From Tannerellaceae bacterium (lineage in GTDB: Bacteria; Bacteroidota; Bacteroidia; Bacteroidales; Tannerellaceae), in the NCBI GenBank assembly GCA_021203545.1, contig JAJQAZ010000125.1, forward strand, positions 1-46,252: a stretch of DNA of 46,252 nt, read 5' to 3'. This document shows, piece after piece, positions 1-9,254 of the stretch; positions within the stretch are counted from its first letter, which is position 1; each line of letters opens with the position of its first letter. The position numbers were made by a program, and so were the translations under genes. A model generated the notes under the pieces. It searched no databases, was not told the origin of the DNA, and saw only the letters and a list, made by a program, of their open reading frames with translations.

Positions 1-52
1 TGTAACCGGCTGATCCGTAGTCAGCTACTCTATTCAGTTGAGCTACGCGGCC
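1..52 (-). tRNA. tRNA-Arg (ACG), 3' part cut off by window edge
   Basis: Read on the minus strand from 52, the 5' acceptor half GGCCGCG is followed by TA, a D-arm, and an anticodon stem GCTGA/TCAGC around loop CTACGGA, giving anticodon ACG (Arg, CGN codons). The T-arm and 3' acceptor lie beyond position 1. A clean promoter lies just upstream. Confidence 0.9.
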
Positions 53-71
53 ATTAATTACTTTGCGAGTG

Positions 72-101
72 CAAAGGTAGTACAAATCTTTAAATTCGCA
101 A
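72..101 (-). promoter_or_regulatory. Promoter of tRNA-Arg
   Basis: On the minus strand a -33 TTG (99-101) and a -7 TACCTTTG (72-79) are separated by 19 nt. This matches the Bacteroidota housekeeping sigma consensus TTG/TAnnTTTG. The tRNA 5' end is 20 nt downstream. Confidence 0.75.
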
Positions 102-125
102 ATTAATCAGCATGTTTTTTGTTGA

Positions 126-2435
126 TTAATCCAACATCCGGCGGTTAAATAACAGATAACCAATGTTAAGCCCCACGTTGAAATTTTTAGAAGGCGAGCT
201 GTATCCGTTTGCATATACACTGATTGAGGCAAAAGGTAGCTGTACAACCAGTGCCGCTTCTCCCATATACTCTAACGTATCGAAAAAATTACCATAATAA
301 GCGGTATATACATAGTTATTATCTACCACCTGTGTTTCACGTTTGATTTTATGGAAGGGCATGAAACAATACAGATCGGCACGGAGGTGTACTAACCGGC
401 TGAATTTAAAGATGGGTGAGATTCCTCCTGCTACGTATTGATTGGCACGGAACGCTTCGTTGAAAACAATCTGGCTGTGTGGGGTAGGAGTAAAGGCCGG
501 AGCCTGTAATATGGATGCCGTATAGTTAGACATCAGGTTTTTGCTCGAGATCATTAATTCGGTCATGTATCCCAGGTTAAACCGGTTTGTCATATAGGCA
601 TAATGTTCCCATACCCCTTTCATCTGTAGCCAGCTATGGGTCTGTTGTTCTATAAAATCTTTCTCACCACCCGGACGGTAATACTCTTTTCCTGTAGCAT
701 AGGTAGCTGTTAAGGACTGGCGCCGTCCGCTGATAGGGAATTGTTTTGCGTCCAGTGAGTTTCGTTCGATATTTAAAGAGCCCGCAAACAGGTCGTATCT
801 GCTCCGGTCATACGGTGTATTGGCAAAAGAGACGGTATTGGATTGGTAGTAAAAGTCATTTAATTTCCCGGCTGCCAGTCCTATTTCGGCTTTGGCACGG
901 TTCAGGAACGGGAATCCCAATTTGAATTTAAGATACAATTCCTCCTGTTTAATAAAGGAAGGTACTACCTCCTCATAAAAAAGAGACTGGCTTTCCCTGT
1001 ATTTCTTATTCGAATAAACGCCTTGCATATTAATATACATCGGGAGCCTAGTTTGCAGGTATATACGGCTGTTGATGTCTACACCGTCAAAAGCATTCCC
1101 CATTTGAAAACCCACATTGAAATCGGCTGCGTATTGTGCCAGGAACTGGTAACCGGCTCCTATATATAACTGGTTCGCCTGATGGGAAGATACATTTCCA
1201 CCGAAACTGATCGTTACTTCTTCTTTCATTTTTACGTCCAGATAAAGGTCAAACATCTTTTCTTTCCGGTTGTAAACTGCATGTGGGATGATCTCTCCGA
1301 TCTTGGAATAGGCGAGCATTTTGAAATAGGCCCTTCTAAATTCTCTCATGGAGAACTGATCGTTGATATCCCGGTGTAGCTGGGCTTCAATGTATCTTTT
1401 CTGTGCATCATTTACCCCTGTTATGTAAATGTTTTTGAAGATCAGGGGAGGCAGGCTTTCTGTGTATGCCTCTCTTCTGGTTTCCACCTCTTCTAAAGGT
1501 ACTTCGCGGGGAACCCGCATTTTGAGGGAGTCCATAACCTGCATGGTACGGTTATACCCGATCTCCATTAACTCCCTTGCACGCTGGAAATCAAGCAGGC
1601 TGACATCCGGAAAGCTGAATTTGAGCATCATCCCTTCTTCTTCCGGTATTTCGTATTCGGTTTTCTGCATGATCATGGCCTCAATCTGGCTATATACATT
1701 TTCGGAAGGTTTTACTTCTGTACCGGCTACGGCCGACCCGAAAATGAAATCGGGGTGGAAGGATTCTTTCATCGGGGTTACCGGAAAATTATCGTAAATA
1801 CCTCCGTCAAATAAGGGTACACTATCCCGCCAGATCGGTTTGAATACAAAGGGGAAAGTCATGGAGGCACGGACCGCATCTCCCAGGTCTCCGTTTTTGA
1901 AGATAATCGCCTTTTTTCCATACACATCAGAGGCCACACAGCGGAAGGGAACAAACAGATTGTCGAAATTCCACCCGGCTTTGGCCGATGCAGGTGTATA
2001 TAAACTCATAAAAGCCTGGTTCATCTGAATCGGGTTGATCAGGCTTTTAGGTAAAATATTGGTTTTGATGTGTAGTGAATCCGAGAAATCAATCGAGAAA
2101 CGGGCAATTTCCGGGGTAGGATCCGGCTTTTTAAAATAATAGATATACTGGTCTTCTACCTGTCCGGTCTGCCAATAACCAAACTCGTCCGACAGGATCA
2201 GTTCAAGCATCTCTTCAGGAGAATAACCAATAGCATACAGACTCCCGATTACTGCTCCGATAGATGTTCCGGTAATATAATTAATCGGTACATTATTTTC
2301 TTCCAATGCTTTGATAACTCCGATATGGGCCGCTCCTTTGGCTCCGCCACCACTTAATACGAGGCCTACTCTTTGGGCGGTTACAGGTTGCAACAGACTA
2401 AGTAAAAGACAGACAAGGAAAGCGAAATGCTTCAT
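126..2435 (-). CDS. Patatin-like phospholipase with C-terminal outer-membrane barrel
   Basis: The 769-aa protein has a signal peptide (cut near VTAQ, residue 21). A patatin domain follows, with oxyanion motif SGGGAKG (28-34), nucleophile motif GTSIG (Ser58) and the Asp of DGG (Asp210), so the catalytic dyad is intact. Around residues 330-405 there is a POTRA-like segment (FKNIYITGVNDAQ), and the rest, rich in alternating aromatic strands, resembles a BamA/Omp85-type barrel. This is the PlpD-like (type Vd) architecture: a lipid acyl hydrolase attached to its own outer-membrane transporter. The start ATG at 2435 has a good promoter 24 nt upstream. Whether the lipase is released or stays at the surface cannot be told from sequence. 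It is transcribed alone, divergently from the cassette upstream. Confidence 0.9.
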   Translation of the reverse strand: MKHFAFLVCLLLSLLQPVTAQRVGLVLSGGGAKGAAHIGVIKALEENNVPINYITGTSIGAVIGSLYAIGYSPEEMLELILSDEFGYWQTGQVEDQYIYYFKKPDPTPEIARFSIDFSDSLHIKTNILPKSLINPIQMNQAFMSLYTPASAKAGWNFDNLFVPFRCVASDVYGKKAIIFKNGDLGDAVRASMTFPFVFKPIWRDSVPLFDGGIYDNFPVTPMKESFHPDFIFGSAVAGTEVKPSENVYSQIEAMIMQKTEYEIPEEEGMMLKFSFPDVSLLDFQRARELMEIGYNRTMQVMDSLKMRVPREVPLEEVETRREAYTESLPPLIFKNIYITGVNDAQKRYIEAQLHRDINDQFSMREFRRAYFKMLAYSKIGEIIPHAVYNRKEKMFDLYLDVKMKEEVTISFGGNVSSHQANQLYIGAGYQFLAQYAADFNVGFQMGNAFDGVDINSRIYLQTRLPMYINMQGVYSNKKYRESQSLFYEEVVPSFIKQEELYLKFKLGFPFLNRAKAEIGLAAGKLNDFYYQSNTVSFANTPYDRSRYDLFAGSLNIERNSLDAKQFPISGRRQSLTATYATGKEYYRPGGEKDFIEQQTHSWLQMKGVWEHYAYMTNRFNLGYMTELMISSKNLMSNYTASILQAPAFTPTPHSQIVFNEAFRANQYVAGGISPIFKFSRLVHLRADLYCFMPFHKIKRETQVVDNNYVYTAYYGNFFDTLEYMGEAALVVQLPFASISVYANGYSSPSKNFNVGLNIGYLLFNRRMLD

Positions 2436-2458
2436 ATGCTTAATTAGTTAAACTACCT

Positions 2459-2489
2459 CAAAGTTAGTAGTATTTTATCAGACAGCCAA
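2459..2489 (-). promoter_or_regulatory. Promoter of the patatin gene
   Basis: On the minus strand TTG (2487-2489), 20-nt spacer, TAACTTTG (2459-2466): an exact match to the Bacteroidota consensus. It lies wholly within the first copy of the 47-bp direct repeat. Confidence 0.7.
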
Positions 2490-2505
2490 TTTAACAATCA
2501 TATTT
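2459..2505. repeat. 47-bp direct repeat, copy 1
   Basis: Begins CAAAGTTAGTAGTATTTT and is about 80% identical to 3498-3544 in the same orientation. It carries the patatin promoter on the minus strand. Together the two copies bracket a 1-kb segment with a hypothetical gene and a broken small ORF. Confidence 0.8.
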
Positions 2506-2612
2506 CTTTATAGAATGATTCGCTTATATTTTAACTATAATAAGAAAAAGAGAGAAAACATGGAAAGCCTATTTGGATATGAATGGAAAAGTGATTAGTT
2601 TTGAATTTATCA

Positions 2613-3263
2613 ATGAATAAGAGTTATCAGGAAATCTCAGACCTGCTTTCAGCGTATGAAGAGTTGTTTGCAGACCATCCGGATCAGGCATTAAAGAAAA
2701 TGATTGATCTTTATCCAAGTGCAGATGAAGTCTTCAATCATGAAGTCGCTGATGCAATTGAATTATGGGTTCATGAGAATATCAATAATGAACTGGTTGT
2801 CTATTTGCAGAATAAAATCGGAGAAAATAAGAATCTGAATAGAGTATATACTAACTGGATCAATAGTATGAATGTTACCGGACAAAACTACAATGCTCTG
2901 AAAGAGTTGGTAGAAAAAATAAACCATGGCTATGATGGATTAATATATAGTATAAAGGTCGACCATTCTTTAAAAGAGGCGGAGGTTATTATACTGGTAA
3001 GTAATCCGGATATTAAAGGACAATGGATGTATGTTACTTTCCATATTCAATCTTTGAAAGAGTTCACTATTTCCCAGAAAAGCAATATGTCCCATGTTGT
3101 TCTTTCACCGTATGGAATGCAGGTATCTTATTATTCCCCTTATTTGTATATAGACTTTGCACCAAGAGAAGATGAGCCACCCACTCTCAAATACACACTT
3201 TTGTCACCCATTTATTTCTGTTGTGAATCGATCAGTTGGGAGATAGAAGATTACAAAGAGTAG
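2613..3263 (+). CDS. Hypothetical protein, 216 aa
   Basis: No family recognised. The ATG at 2613 is preferred over an in-frame TTG at 2601. A short reading frame (2579-2620) encoding MNGKVISFEFINE overlaps this start, so the gene may once have followed another gene. The protein is acidic and has no signal peptide or membrane segment. The first half looks helical (SDLLSAYEELF, DAIELWVHENINNEL) and the second half is strand-rich with many aromatics (MQVSYYSPYLYIDF). That mix, the lack of an operon and the flanking direct repeats resemble cargo-type or immunity-like genes, but this is inference only. Base composition is more AT-rich than the neighbouring receptor gene, which hints at separate origin. 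Confidence 0.75.
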   Translation: MNKSYQEISDLLSAYEELFADHPDQALKKMIDLYPSADEVFNHEVADAIELWVHENINNELVVYLQNKIGENKNLNRVYTNWINSMNVTGQNYNALKELVEKINHGYDGLIYSIKVDHSLKEAEVIILVSNPDIKGQWMYVTFHIQSLKEFTISQKSNMSHVVLSPYGMQVSYYSPYLYIDFAPREDEPPTLKYTLLSPIYFCCESISWEIEDYKE

Positions 3264-3300
3264 TGTTGTGGATGACTCTGTATAGGGACAATGGGGCTGA

Positions 3301-3450
3301 ATGGAGATTCATAAAATTATGAATGGTGAGTTAGAGGTTAACGATCAGATGAATAATTTGCTTTTACCTTTTTTATTTCCTTAAGATCAAAGCGAATTTT
3401 GGATTGAGTTAAAGGATGCATTAACTAATATGGATACTGTTTCAGAATAG
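3301..3450 (+). pseudogene. Broken small ORF with one in-frame TAA
   Basis: A frame opens at ATG 3301, reads 27 codons (MEIHKIMNGELEVND...LLLPFLFP), meets TAA at 3382-3384 and continues in the same frame for 21 more codons (DQSEFWIELKDALTNMDTVSE) to TAG at 3448-3450. The second part has protein-like composition. It could be the remnant of a partner of the 2613 gene. No family is recognised, and the assignment is weak because the frame is short. Confidence 0.3.
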
Positions 3451-3497
3451 CTGTTTTGACTTAATAACTTGTTGTGATGCACGCTGTTTGATCATAT

Positions 3498-3544
3498 CAA
3501 AGTTAGTGGTATTTTGTCAGGCAACAAATTTAACAGTCTTTTTT
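3498..3544. repeat. 47-bp direct repeat, copy 2
   Basis: Starts CAAAGTTAGTGGTATTTT and is the partner of 2459-2505. It also holds a minus-strand TTG (3525-3527), 19 nt, TAACTTTG (3498-3505), an apparently orphan copy of the patatin promoter. It ends just before the plus-strand -7 box of the receptor gene. Confidence 0.8.
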
Positions 3545-3546
3545 AT

Positions 3547-3554
3547 TATCTTTG
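3547..3554 (+). promoter_or_regulatory. Probable -7 box of the receptor gene
   Basis: TATCTTTG matches TAnnTTTG, 44 nt upstream of ATG 3598. No convincing TTG at the proper distance was found, so this is a partial match. Confidence 0.45.
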
Positions 3555-3597
3555 TTGCCCGTGTATAATTATTGCTTTTAAATCAGACCATGTAAAA

Positions 3598-6009
3598 ATG
3601 AGAAAGTGGATTGTTGTTTGTCTTTTTTTTGACTTTATCTTTATGTAATTATCTGTGTGCACAACTCTCTGTCAGTGGAAAATTAGTTGAGGCCGGAAAC
3701 GGTCCGGCTATTGATTATGCAGATATCCTTTTATTTCTTTCCGGTACTGATCAACCCGTTGCCCAAACATTTCCTGATGCATCCGGTTCTTTTATGATTA
3801 ACGGATTGCAGGAAGGAGAATATAATCTGTTAATAAAATTGATAGGATATGATATACAGGGACGTTCCGGTATAAAGTTACGTAATAACCAGCCGGTTGA
3901 TCTGGGAATAATAGAAATGAAACCCCTTGAAGTTGGCCTGGCCGAAGTGGAGATAGTGGCCCGTAAAAAGCAAATCATTTATAAACTGGATAAGAAAGTG
4001 ATCGAAGCCTCTTCCAGTTTATTGAGTAGTGGTGGGTCGGCTGTTGATATTCTGAAAATACACCTTCTATCCGTGTGGATGTCGAAGGGGAGGTTACGTT
4101 CCGGGGTAGTTCCGGCTTTATCGTATATGTAGATGGTAAACCCAGTGTATTCAGCGGGACCCAGGCATTGGAGCAAATCCCTTCTTCACAGATTGAAAAT
4201 ATCGAGATTATCACTACCCCGTCTGCCCGGTATGATGCCGACGGCGATGTGGGTATTATCAACATTATTACAAAGAAAGATTCCGGTAAGGGAGTGAGCG
4301 GTATGGTGAACCTTTCGGGTAGTACCATGTGGTCGCGCAATGTTGATTTTCTGGTAATGAAACAGAACGACGCGTTCCGCTGGTATGTAGGCGGACGTTG
4401 GAATGAACGGTTGCGTGAAAGTGATTTCAACCAGCGGAAAACAACCATTGTCGCGGATACGGTTACTACATCCCATTCAGACGGTCCCCGTAAGAGTAAT
4501 AATTTTGATTATGCTTTGCGGACCGGGTGGATATACGATCTGCCTTCCACTTCGTTGAGTGCCGAAATAGAAGGGGGCTATGGCGGACGTACACGCAAAG
4601 GTGTATTGGATTATACCGAAGAGCGGACTGTAAAGGGTACCGCTTTCGGAAAAGGTATTTATGATAGTAGCGACGATTATGATTTGCATGAAACCTATTT
4701 TCAGGGTACTGTAACCGGGAAACATGCGTTTAATAAAGAAGGTCATGAACTATCCGCTTCTTTTTATCTGAAATACGGAGGCAATGCGCTTGAATATTTT
4801 GAAAGTGAATTGTATGATAAAGAGGGTGTATTGCAACAGGGACATAAGGCGTGGGAAGATGAACACCGCTGGACTGTCCGGGGAAATGTGGATTATATCC
4901 TGCCTTACCGCGAAGGCGGGCGGTTGGAAACCGGGTACCAGTATTTTTCTTATCTGGAAGATGGCGACTACAGCATGCAGTTTTATAATCCGGTAAGTAA
5001 AGAGTTTTACTGGCGGGATGATATTTATAATACGTTTTATTTTCAGCGGGGAGTCAATACGATCTACGCTTTGCTGGGCGAAAATATCCGGTCGTTTGAG
5101 GTGCAGGCTGGTGTGCGTGCGGAACATACCCACCGGGTACTGCGTAGCTCCATAGAAGGAGCCAACAGGGTGTTTAACCGGTTTGAGTTTTTCCCGTCGG
5201 CACATATCGGATACCATTTCCCCCGCCGGCATGTACTCCTGTTTTCTTATTCCCGGCGTACTACGCGCCCGGACCTGTTTTATATGGAACCTTATATAAC
5301 GTACCGCGATTTCTATTCGGCAGAGATCGGAAACCCGGATATACGTCCTGAATATATTAACTCCTTTGAGCTGAATTACCGGAAAACAGCGGATGATTTT
5401 TCTGTGTCGGCTTCAGCCTTTCACAGGAACCGCAAAGATAAGATCGAACGGTTAAGAATACCTTTCGAAGCCGGAGTAACGTTGGATTCCATGGCCAATG
5501 TAGGGCACGATTATGCTACGGGGCTTGAATTAAGCCTGCAGGTGCAACCGTTGCGTGTGTGGGGTATCAATGTAAACGGGAGCCTGTATCACTACAAAGT
5601 AAAGAACCAGTTTAAACTGGGCAACGGAGATGAAACCAGTACCAATTACGATATAACGTGGAATAATAGTTTTGAACTGGGAAAACTCACCCGCCTGCAG
5701 GTGGACGGTAACTTTGTGGGGCCTTCCGTAACTACCCAGGGACGTACGGATGCTTTCTGGTATGTCAATCTGGCGGTGCGGCAACAATTGTTTAAACGGA
5801 AGCTGACGGGAACGCTGGCTTTCCGGGACGTGTTTAATTCGGCCCGTTATGTGAGTGATATACAGACTACAGATCTCTCCTCTCTGACAAAGATACGTCC
5901 CAAGTATCCCCTTATCATCCTGTCGTTAAGTTATACGTTTAATAATTATAGCGTAAAGACAACCAAAAGGAAGGAGACACACGATCTGTTTGAGGGAACA
6001 AACCATTAA
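3598..6009 (+). pseudogene. TonB-dependent-receptor-like outer membrane protein, two frameshifts
   Basis: When two single-base defects are repaired this reads as about 803 aa: signal peptide (MRKWIVVCLF...LCAQ), a carboxypeptidase-like regulatory (CNA-B/CarboxypepD) domain (LSVSGKLVEAGNGPAI, about 25-115), a plug-like domain (IIYKLDKKV... VDGKPSVFSGTQALEQIPSS...IEIITTPSARYDADG), and a long barrel rich in aromatic strands. This is the Bacteroidota 'outer membrane beta-barrel' receptor family, usually importing an unknown ligand. Defect 1: T8 at 3623-3630, one T too many, breaks the signal peptide. Defect 2: A4 at 4055-4058, one A too few (DILK-NTPSIRVDVEGEV). The frame is clean on either side of both. 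No SusD partner is nearby. The defects may be sequencing errors; if real, no mature receptor is made. Confidence 0.8.
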
Positions 6010-6059
6010 GGAATACCCAACCTAAGCCCGCAGCGCTATCGTTCGGCGTAGCGTCTGTG

Positions 6060-6168
6060 GTTCGGCGTAGCGTCCTCGCTACGTCGCTAAGAATTTATGA
6101 GCCTCCCGGCTCATGTGAGGCTAGAGCCTCACTTTTACAAACGACGTAGCGAGGACGCTACGCCGAAC
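6060..6168. repeat. Family A palindromic repeat, copy 1
   Basis: Arms of 27 nt (6060-6086, starting GTTCGGCGTAGCGTCCTCGC, and 6142-6168) are perfect inverted complements. Between them lie two small hairpins, ATGAGCCTCCCGGCTCAT and GTGAGGCTAGAGCCTCAC. A partial extra arm (CGTTCGGCGTAGCGTCTG) precedes at 6040. It fills most of the gap between the receptor and paaK. Confidence 0.85.
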
Positions 6169-6246
6169 ATAGGTAATTACTTACAATTTGTAACATTTCC
6201 GGAACTGTTTTAAAACACTCTTTGGTTTTGAATTAAGAATTTCCGT

Positions 6247-6254
6247 TATATTTG
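6247..6254 (+). promoter_or_regulatory. Probable -7 box of paaK
   Basis: TATATTTG, 32 nt upstream of the paaK ATG. The nearest TTG candidates sit at 16 or 22 nt, neither ideal. Confidence 0.5.
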
Positions 6255-6285
6255 GGAATCCTTAAAATAACGAAGTAATAGTACC

Positions 6286-7588
6286 ATGATTTGGAACGAG
6301 ACAATTGAGTGTATGAGCCGCGAAGAGATGCGGAAGTTACAGAGTATCCGGTTAAAGAAGGTAGTGGAGCACGTTTACCATAACACTCCTTTTTACCGTA
6401 AAAAGATGCAGGAACTGGGTATAACTCCCGATGATATAGAGTCGGTTGATGATATTGTAAAACTGCCTTTTACAACCAAACAGGATTTAAGAGACAACTA
6501 TCCTTTCGGCCTGATGGCTAAACCCATGTCGGAAGTAATCCGCCTGCACGCGTCGTCCGGTACAACCGGAAAACCGGTTGTAGTAGGCTATACCCGCAAA
6601 GACCTCTCCATATGGAGCGAGGTGGTAGCCCGTTGTTTATATGCTTATGGGGTTTCCAAAGAAGATATTGTACAGGTTTCGTACGGCTATGGACTGTTTA
6701 CCGGTGGCCTTGGCCTGCATGACGGTGTACAGAAAATCGGGGGGAACGGTAATCCCTATGAGTAGCGGAAATACGGAAAAACAAATTCAACTAATGCATG
6801 ACTTTGGTGCGAAAGCACTGGCCAGTACCCCGTCGTATGCGCTGTTCCTGGCTGAAACTATCAAAGATTCGGGATTACCCCGGGAAGAGTTTGAGTTGAA
6901 GGTGGGTATTTTTGGTGCTGAGCCCTGGACGGAGAATATGCGGAAAGAGCTGGAAGAAAAACTGGGTATTAAAGCATATGATATTTACGGATTGACAGAG
7001 ATCATAGGCCCGGGCGTAGGGTGTGAATGCGAGTGCCAGGACGGAACCCACCTGTGGGAAGACCATTTTCTTCCGGAAATTATTGATCCCGAAACATTGG
7101 AACCGCTGGCTCCCGGCGAACATGGCGAACTGGTGTTTACTACTATTACCAAAGAGGGAATGCCGATGATCCGGTATCGTACCCGCGACCTTACCTCCCT
7201 GCATTACGAAAAATGTGCCTGCGGACGTACGGCTGTACGGATGAGCCGTATCCTGGGACGTAGTGATGATATGCTTATCATTCGCGGGGTTAATGTATTC
7301 CCGTCGCAGGTAGAATCGGTAATTCTGGAAATGCCCGAATTTGAACCTCATTACCTGATTGTGGTAGACCGGGTGAACAATATTGATACTTTTCAGGTTC
7401 AGGTAGAAGTGAAGCCGGAGTTTTATTCGGACGAAATAAATAAACTGCTTGAGTTGAAAAAGAAAATAACTCTCCGTCTGCAAAGTGTGATAGGCCTTCA
7501 GCCGGATCTGAAAATCGTAGAACCCCGCAGCATTGAGCGCAGCCAGGGTAAAGCAAAACGTGTAATAGATAACCGGAAATTGGTATGA
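6286..7588 (+). pseudogene. paaK: Phenylacetate--CoA ligase, one frameshift
   Basis: Repairing one base gives a 433-aa ANL-superfamily adenylating enzyme that would form aryl/arylacetyl-CoA (phenylacetate or indoleacetate) from acid, ATP and CoA. Visible motifs: the P-loop-like [17 protein letters not shown] (near residue 90), DIYGLTEIIGPG (A5), MIRYRTRDLT (A7) and GRSDDMLIIRGVNVFPSQVE (A8), plus the C-terminal PaaK domain ending RSQGKAKRVIDNR. A Cys-rich motif (CECECQDG...KCACG) is typical of the family. The lesion is a G6 run (6739-6744), where five G restores [13 protein letters not shown]. In gut Bacteroidales this gene pairs with an ACT-domain gene, here at 7781, consistent with 2-oxoacid/aromatic amino-acid fermentation. 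The length is normal once repaired, so the shift may be a sequencing error. Confidence 0.88.
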
Positions 7589-7750
7589 GTTGGTAGTTGG
7601 TAGTTAGTAGTTAGTAGTTAGTAGTTAGTAGTTAGTAGTTAGTAGGAACAGCTACTGGCCTGTTAAATATAAGACGAACGCATTGACTCTTCTACTAAGT
7701 GAGCAAAGCGAACGTACTACTAACTACTAACTACCAACTACTAACTACCA
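7589..7750. repeat. Family D repeat (TAGTAGTT words) between paaK and ACT gene
   Basis: A run of GGTAGTTAGTAGTTAGTAG words (7591-7645, 7-bp period) is mirrored by CTACTAACTACTAACTACC (7710-7750), making a long inverted repeat. The loop carries a GTGAGCAAAGCGAACG word. It sits inside what should be a two-gene operon. Confidence 0.7.
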
Positions 7751-7780
7751 AAAATATTAAACAATAAAAAAGACGAAGCT

Positions 7781-8206
7781 ATGCTAATCAAACAACTATC
7801 CATTTTTCTTGAAAATAAGCGGGGGCGCTTTACAGAAGTTGCACGCCTGTTAGGTGAGGCAGGCATCAATATGTCGGCTTTTACGGTAGCGGAAAATTCT
7901 GATTTCGGAATCCTTCGCATCATTGTTTCCGATACGGAAAAAGCAATTGCCGCATTGCGGGAAAAACTATATGCGGTGAGTGTTACGGAGGTAGTATGCC
8001 TGCAATGTCCGAATAATCCGGGAGCGTTGGCTAAAGCTATGGAAATCATTACCAATGTCGGTATATTTGTTGAGTATATGTATGCCTTTTCGCAGGGAGA
8101 AACGGCCCATGTGGTAATACGTCCCGACGATCTGGAAAAATGTGTGGAAGTATTGCAGGCCAATAAACTCACACTTATAGCGGCCAACGATTTGTATAAA
8201 TTATAA
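7781..8206 (+). CDS. ACT-domain protein, PaaK partner
   Basis: 141 aa comprising two ACT domains in tandem: QLSIFLENKRGRFTEVARLLGEAGINMSAFTV (about 4-70) and a second starting near VCLQCPNNPGALAKAMEIITNVGI (about 72-141). Each shows the ligand-binding turn of ACT folds (RGR-F, NNPGAL). Proteins of this size are regularly encoded directly behind paaK in Bacteroidales and are thought to sense amino acids, although the effect on the ligase is not established. The start ATG follows AAGACGAAGCT without a ribosome-binding purine tract in the usual place, as is normal in this phylum. Confidence 0.88.
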   Translation: MLIKQLSIFLENKRGRFTEVARLLGEAGINMSAFTVAENSDFGILRIIVSDTEKAIAALREKLYAVSVTEVVCLQCPNNPGALAKAMEIITNVGIFVEYMYAFSQGETAHVVIRPDDLEKCVEVLQANKLTLIAANDLYKL

Positions 8207-8331
8207 GTAGATAAGTAGTCGACACTCGCTGGAAGAATATATAAAATATTTTATGCTACTTAACTACTAATGAGCGTAGCGAATGATGACTACTAACGAA
8301 CGAAGTGAGTGCTGACTACTTGCTACTTTTG
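8207..8331. repeat. Family D repeat between ACT gene and bamD
   Basis: AAGTAGATAAGTAGTCGAC... is partly complementary to ...CTGACTACTTGCTACTTTT, with inner words GAGCGTAGCGAATG and CGAACGAAGTGAGTG. Same building blocks as 9254-9318 and 37135-37395. Confidence 0.6.
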
Positions 8332-8375
8332 AAAAAAATAACGCGTAAGTTATTCGTTTATTGATCAGAATAAAC

Positions 8376-8383
8376 TAAATTTG
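8376..8383 (+). promoter_or_regulatory. Probable -7 box for bamD-rpoZ
   Basis: TAAATTTG followed by a 58-nt leader to the bamD ATG. No TTG at 19-21 nt spacing was found, so the match is partial. Confidence 0.45.
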
Positions 8384-8441
8384 CACGCGAATTAGTATGC
8401 ATGGGGCTGAATGGCCTTGTGCCAACATTAAACTCATGTGA

Positions 8442-9254
8442 ATGAAAAAGATTGCTTTTTTACTGATGATGATCACAGTCTTATTCGCTTCCTGTGGGGA
8501 GTATAATAAGATTTTGAAGAGTACCGATTATGAGTTGAAATATTCTTATGCCAAGAAATATTTTAATGCGAAGCAATACTCTAAATCGGCAACGATCCTG
8601 GAGGAACTTGTTACGATCTTTCACAGAACGGCGTATGCCGAGGAGTCTCTGTATCTGTTGGCACAAAGTTATTATGGTCAGAAAGACTATGTAACTGCTT
8701 CGCAGTATTTTAAAACGTATTACCAGACTTATCCGAAAGGGGAGTACGAGGAACTGGCCCGTTTCTATTCCGGTTATGGTTTGTATCTGGATTCGCCGGA
8801 TGCCCGGTTAGACCAGACTCAGACATTCGATGCGATCAGCCAGTTGCAGCTTTATCTGGAGTATTATCCTCAGACAGAGCGTTCGGAGCAGGCACAGAAT
8901 ATCCTGTTTGAATTGCAGGAGAAACTGGCTTATAAAGAATTAATGGCAATTCGTTTGTATTATAATCTGGGAACTTATATGGGTAATAACTATGAGTCGG
9001 CTGTAATTACGGCGCAGAATGCTCTCAGGAATTATCCCTACTCCAAGTATAGAGAAGACTATATCTATTACATGTTGCGTTCAAGATATGAACTGGCACT
9101 GGTGAGTGTGGACGAAAAGCTGCAGTCACGTTACCGGGAAGTAGTGGACGAATATTATAACTATGTAAACGAATATCCGGAAGGAAAATATATACGGCAG
9201 GCACAACGTTATTTTGATTATGCCAATAGCCGTATAACAGAAACGTATTATTAA
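8442..9254 (+). CDS. bamD: Outer membrane assembly lipoprotein BamD
   Basis: 270 aa. A lipoprotein signal (MKKIAFLLMMITVLFASC) places the lipid on Cys18. TPR-like helical repeats follow: YSYAKKYFNAKQYSKSATILEELV, YLLAQSYYGQKDYVTASQYFKTYYQTYP, and later YYLGTY/NALRNYPYSKYREDYIYYMLRS. These are the hallmarks of BamD (YfiO), the periplasmic lipoprotein that works with BamA to insert outer-membrane proteins. The length fits the family. The order bamD, omega, DUF4293 is common in Bacteroidales. Essentiality is expected from family knowledge, and the frame is undamaged, unlike many neighbours. Confidence 0.92.
   Translation: MKKIAFLLMMITVLFASCGEYNKILKSTDYELKYSYAKKYFNAKQYSKSATILEELVTIFHRTAYAEESLYLLAQSYYGQKDYVTASQYFKTYYQTYPKGEYEELARFYSGYGLYLDSPDARLDQTQTFDAISQLQLYLEYYPQTERSEQAQNILFELQEKLAYKELMAIRLYYNLGTYMGNNYESAVITAQNALRNYPYSKYREDYIYYMLRSRYELALVSVDEKLQSRYREVVDEYYNYVNEYPEGKYIRQAQRYFDYANSRITETYY

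Noticed and set aside
2560-2598. 12-codon frame MESLFGYEWKSD before the 2613 gene
   Set aside because: Too short to support; no separate promoter, and a second overlapping short frame (2579-2620) makes a chance origin likely.
4051-4060. Programmed -1 frameshift in the receptor gene
   Set aside because: CTGAAAATA is not a good X-XXY-YYZ slippery site, no following pseudoknot is evident, and the gene carries another frameshift in its signal peptide.
7589-7650. CRISPR-like array of GTTAGTA repeats
   Set aside because: The units are contiguous 7-bp words without spacers, have a complementary half downstream, and no cas gene is present.
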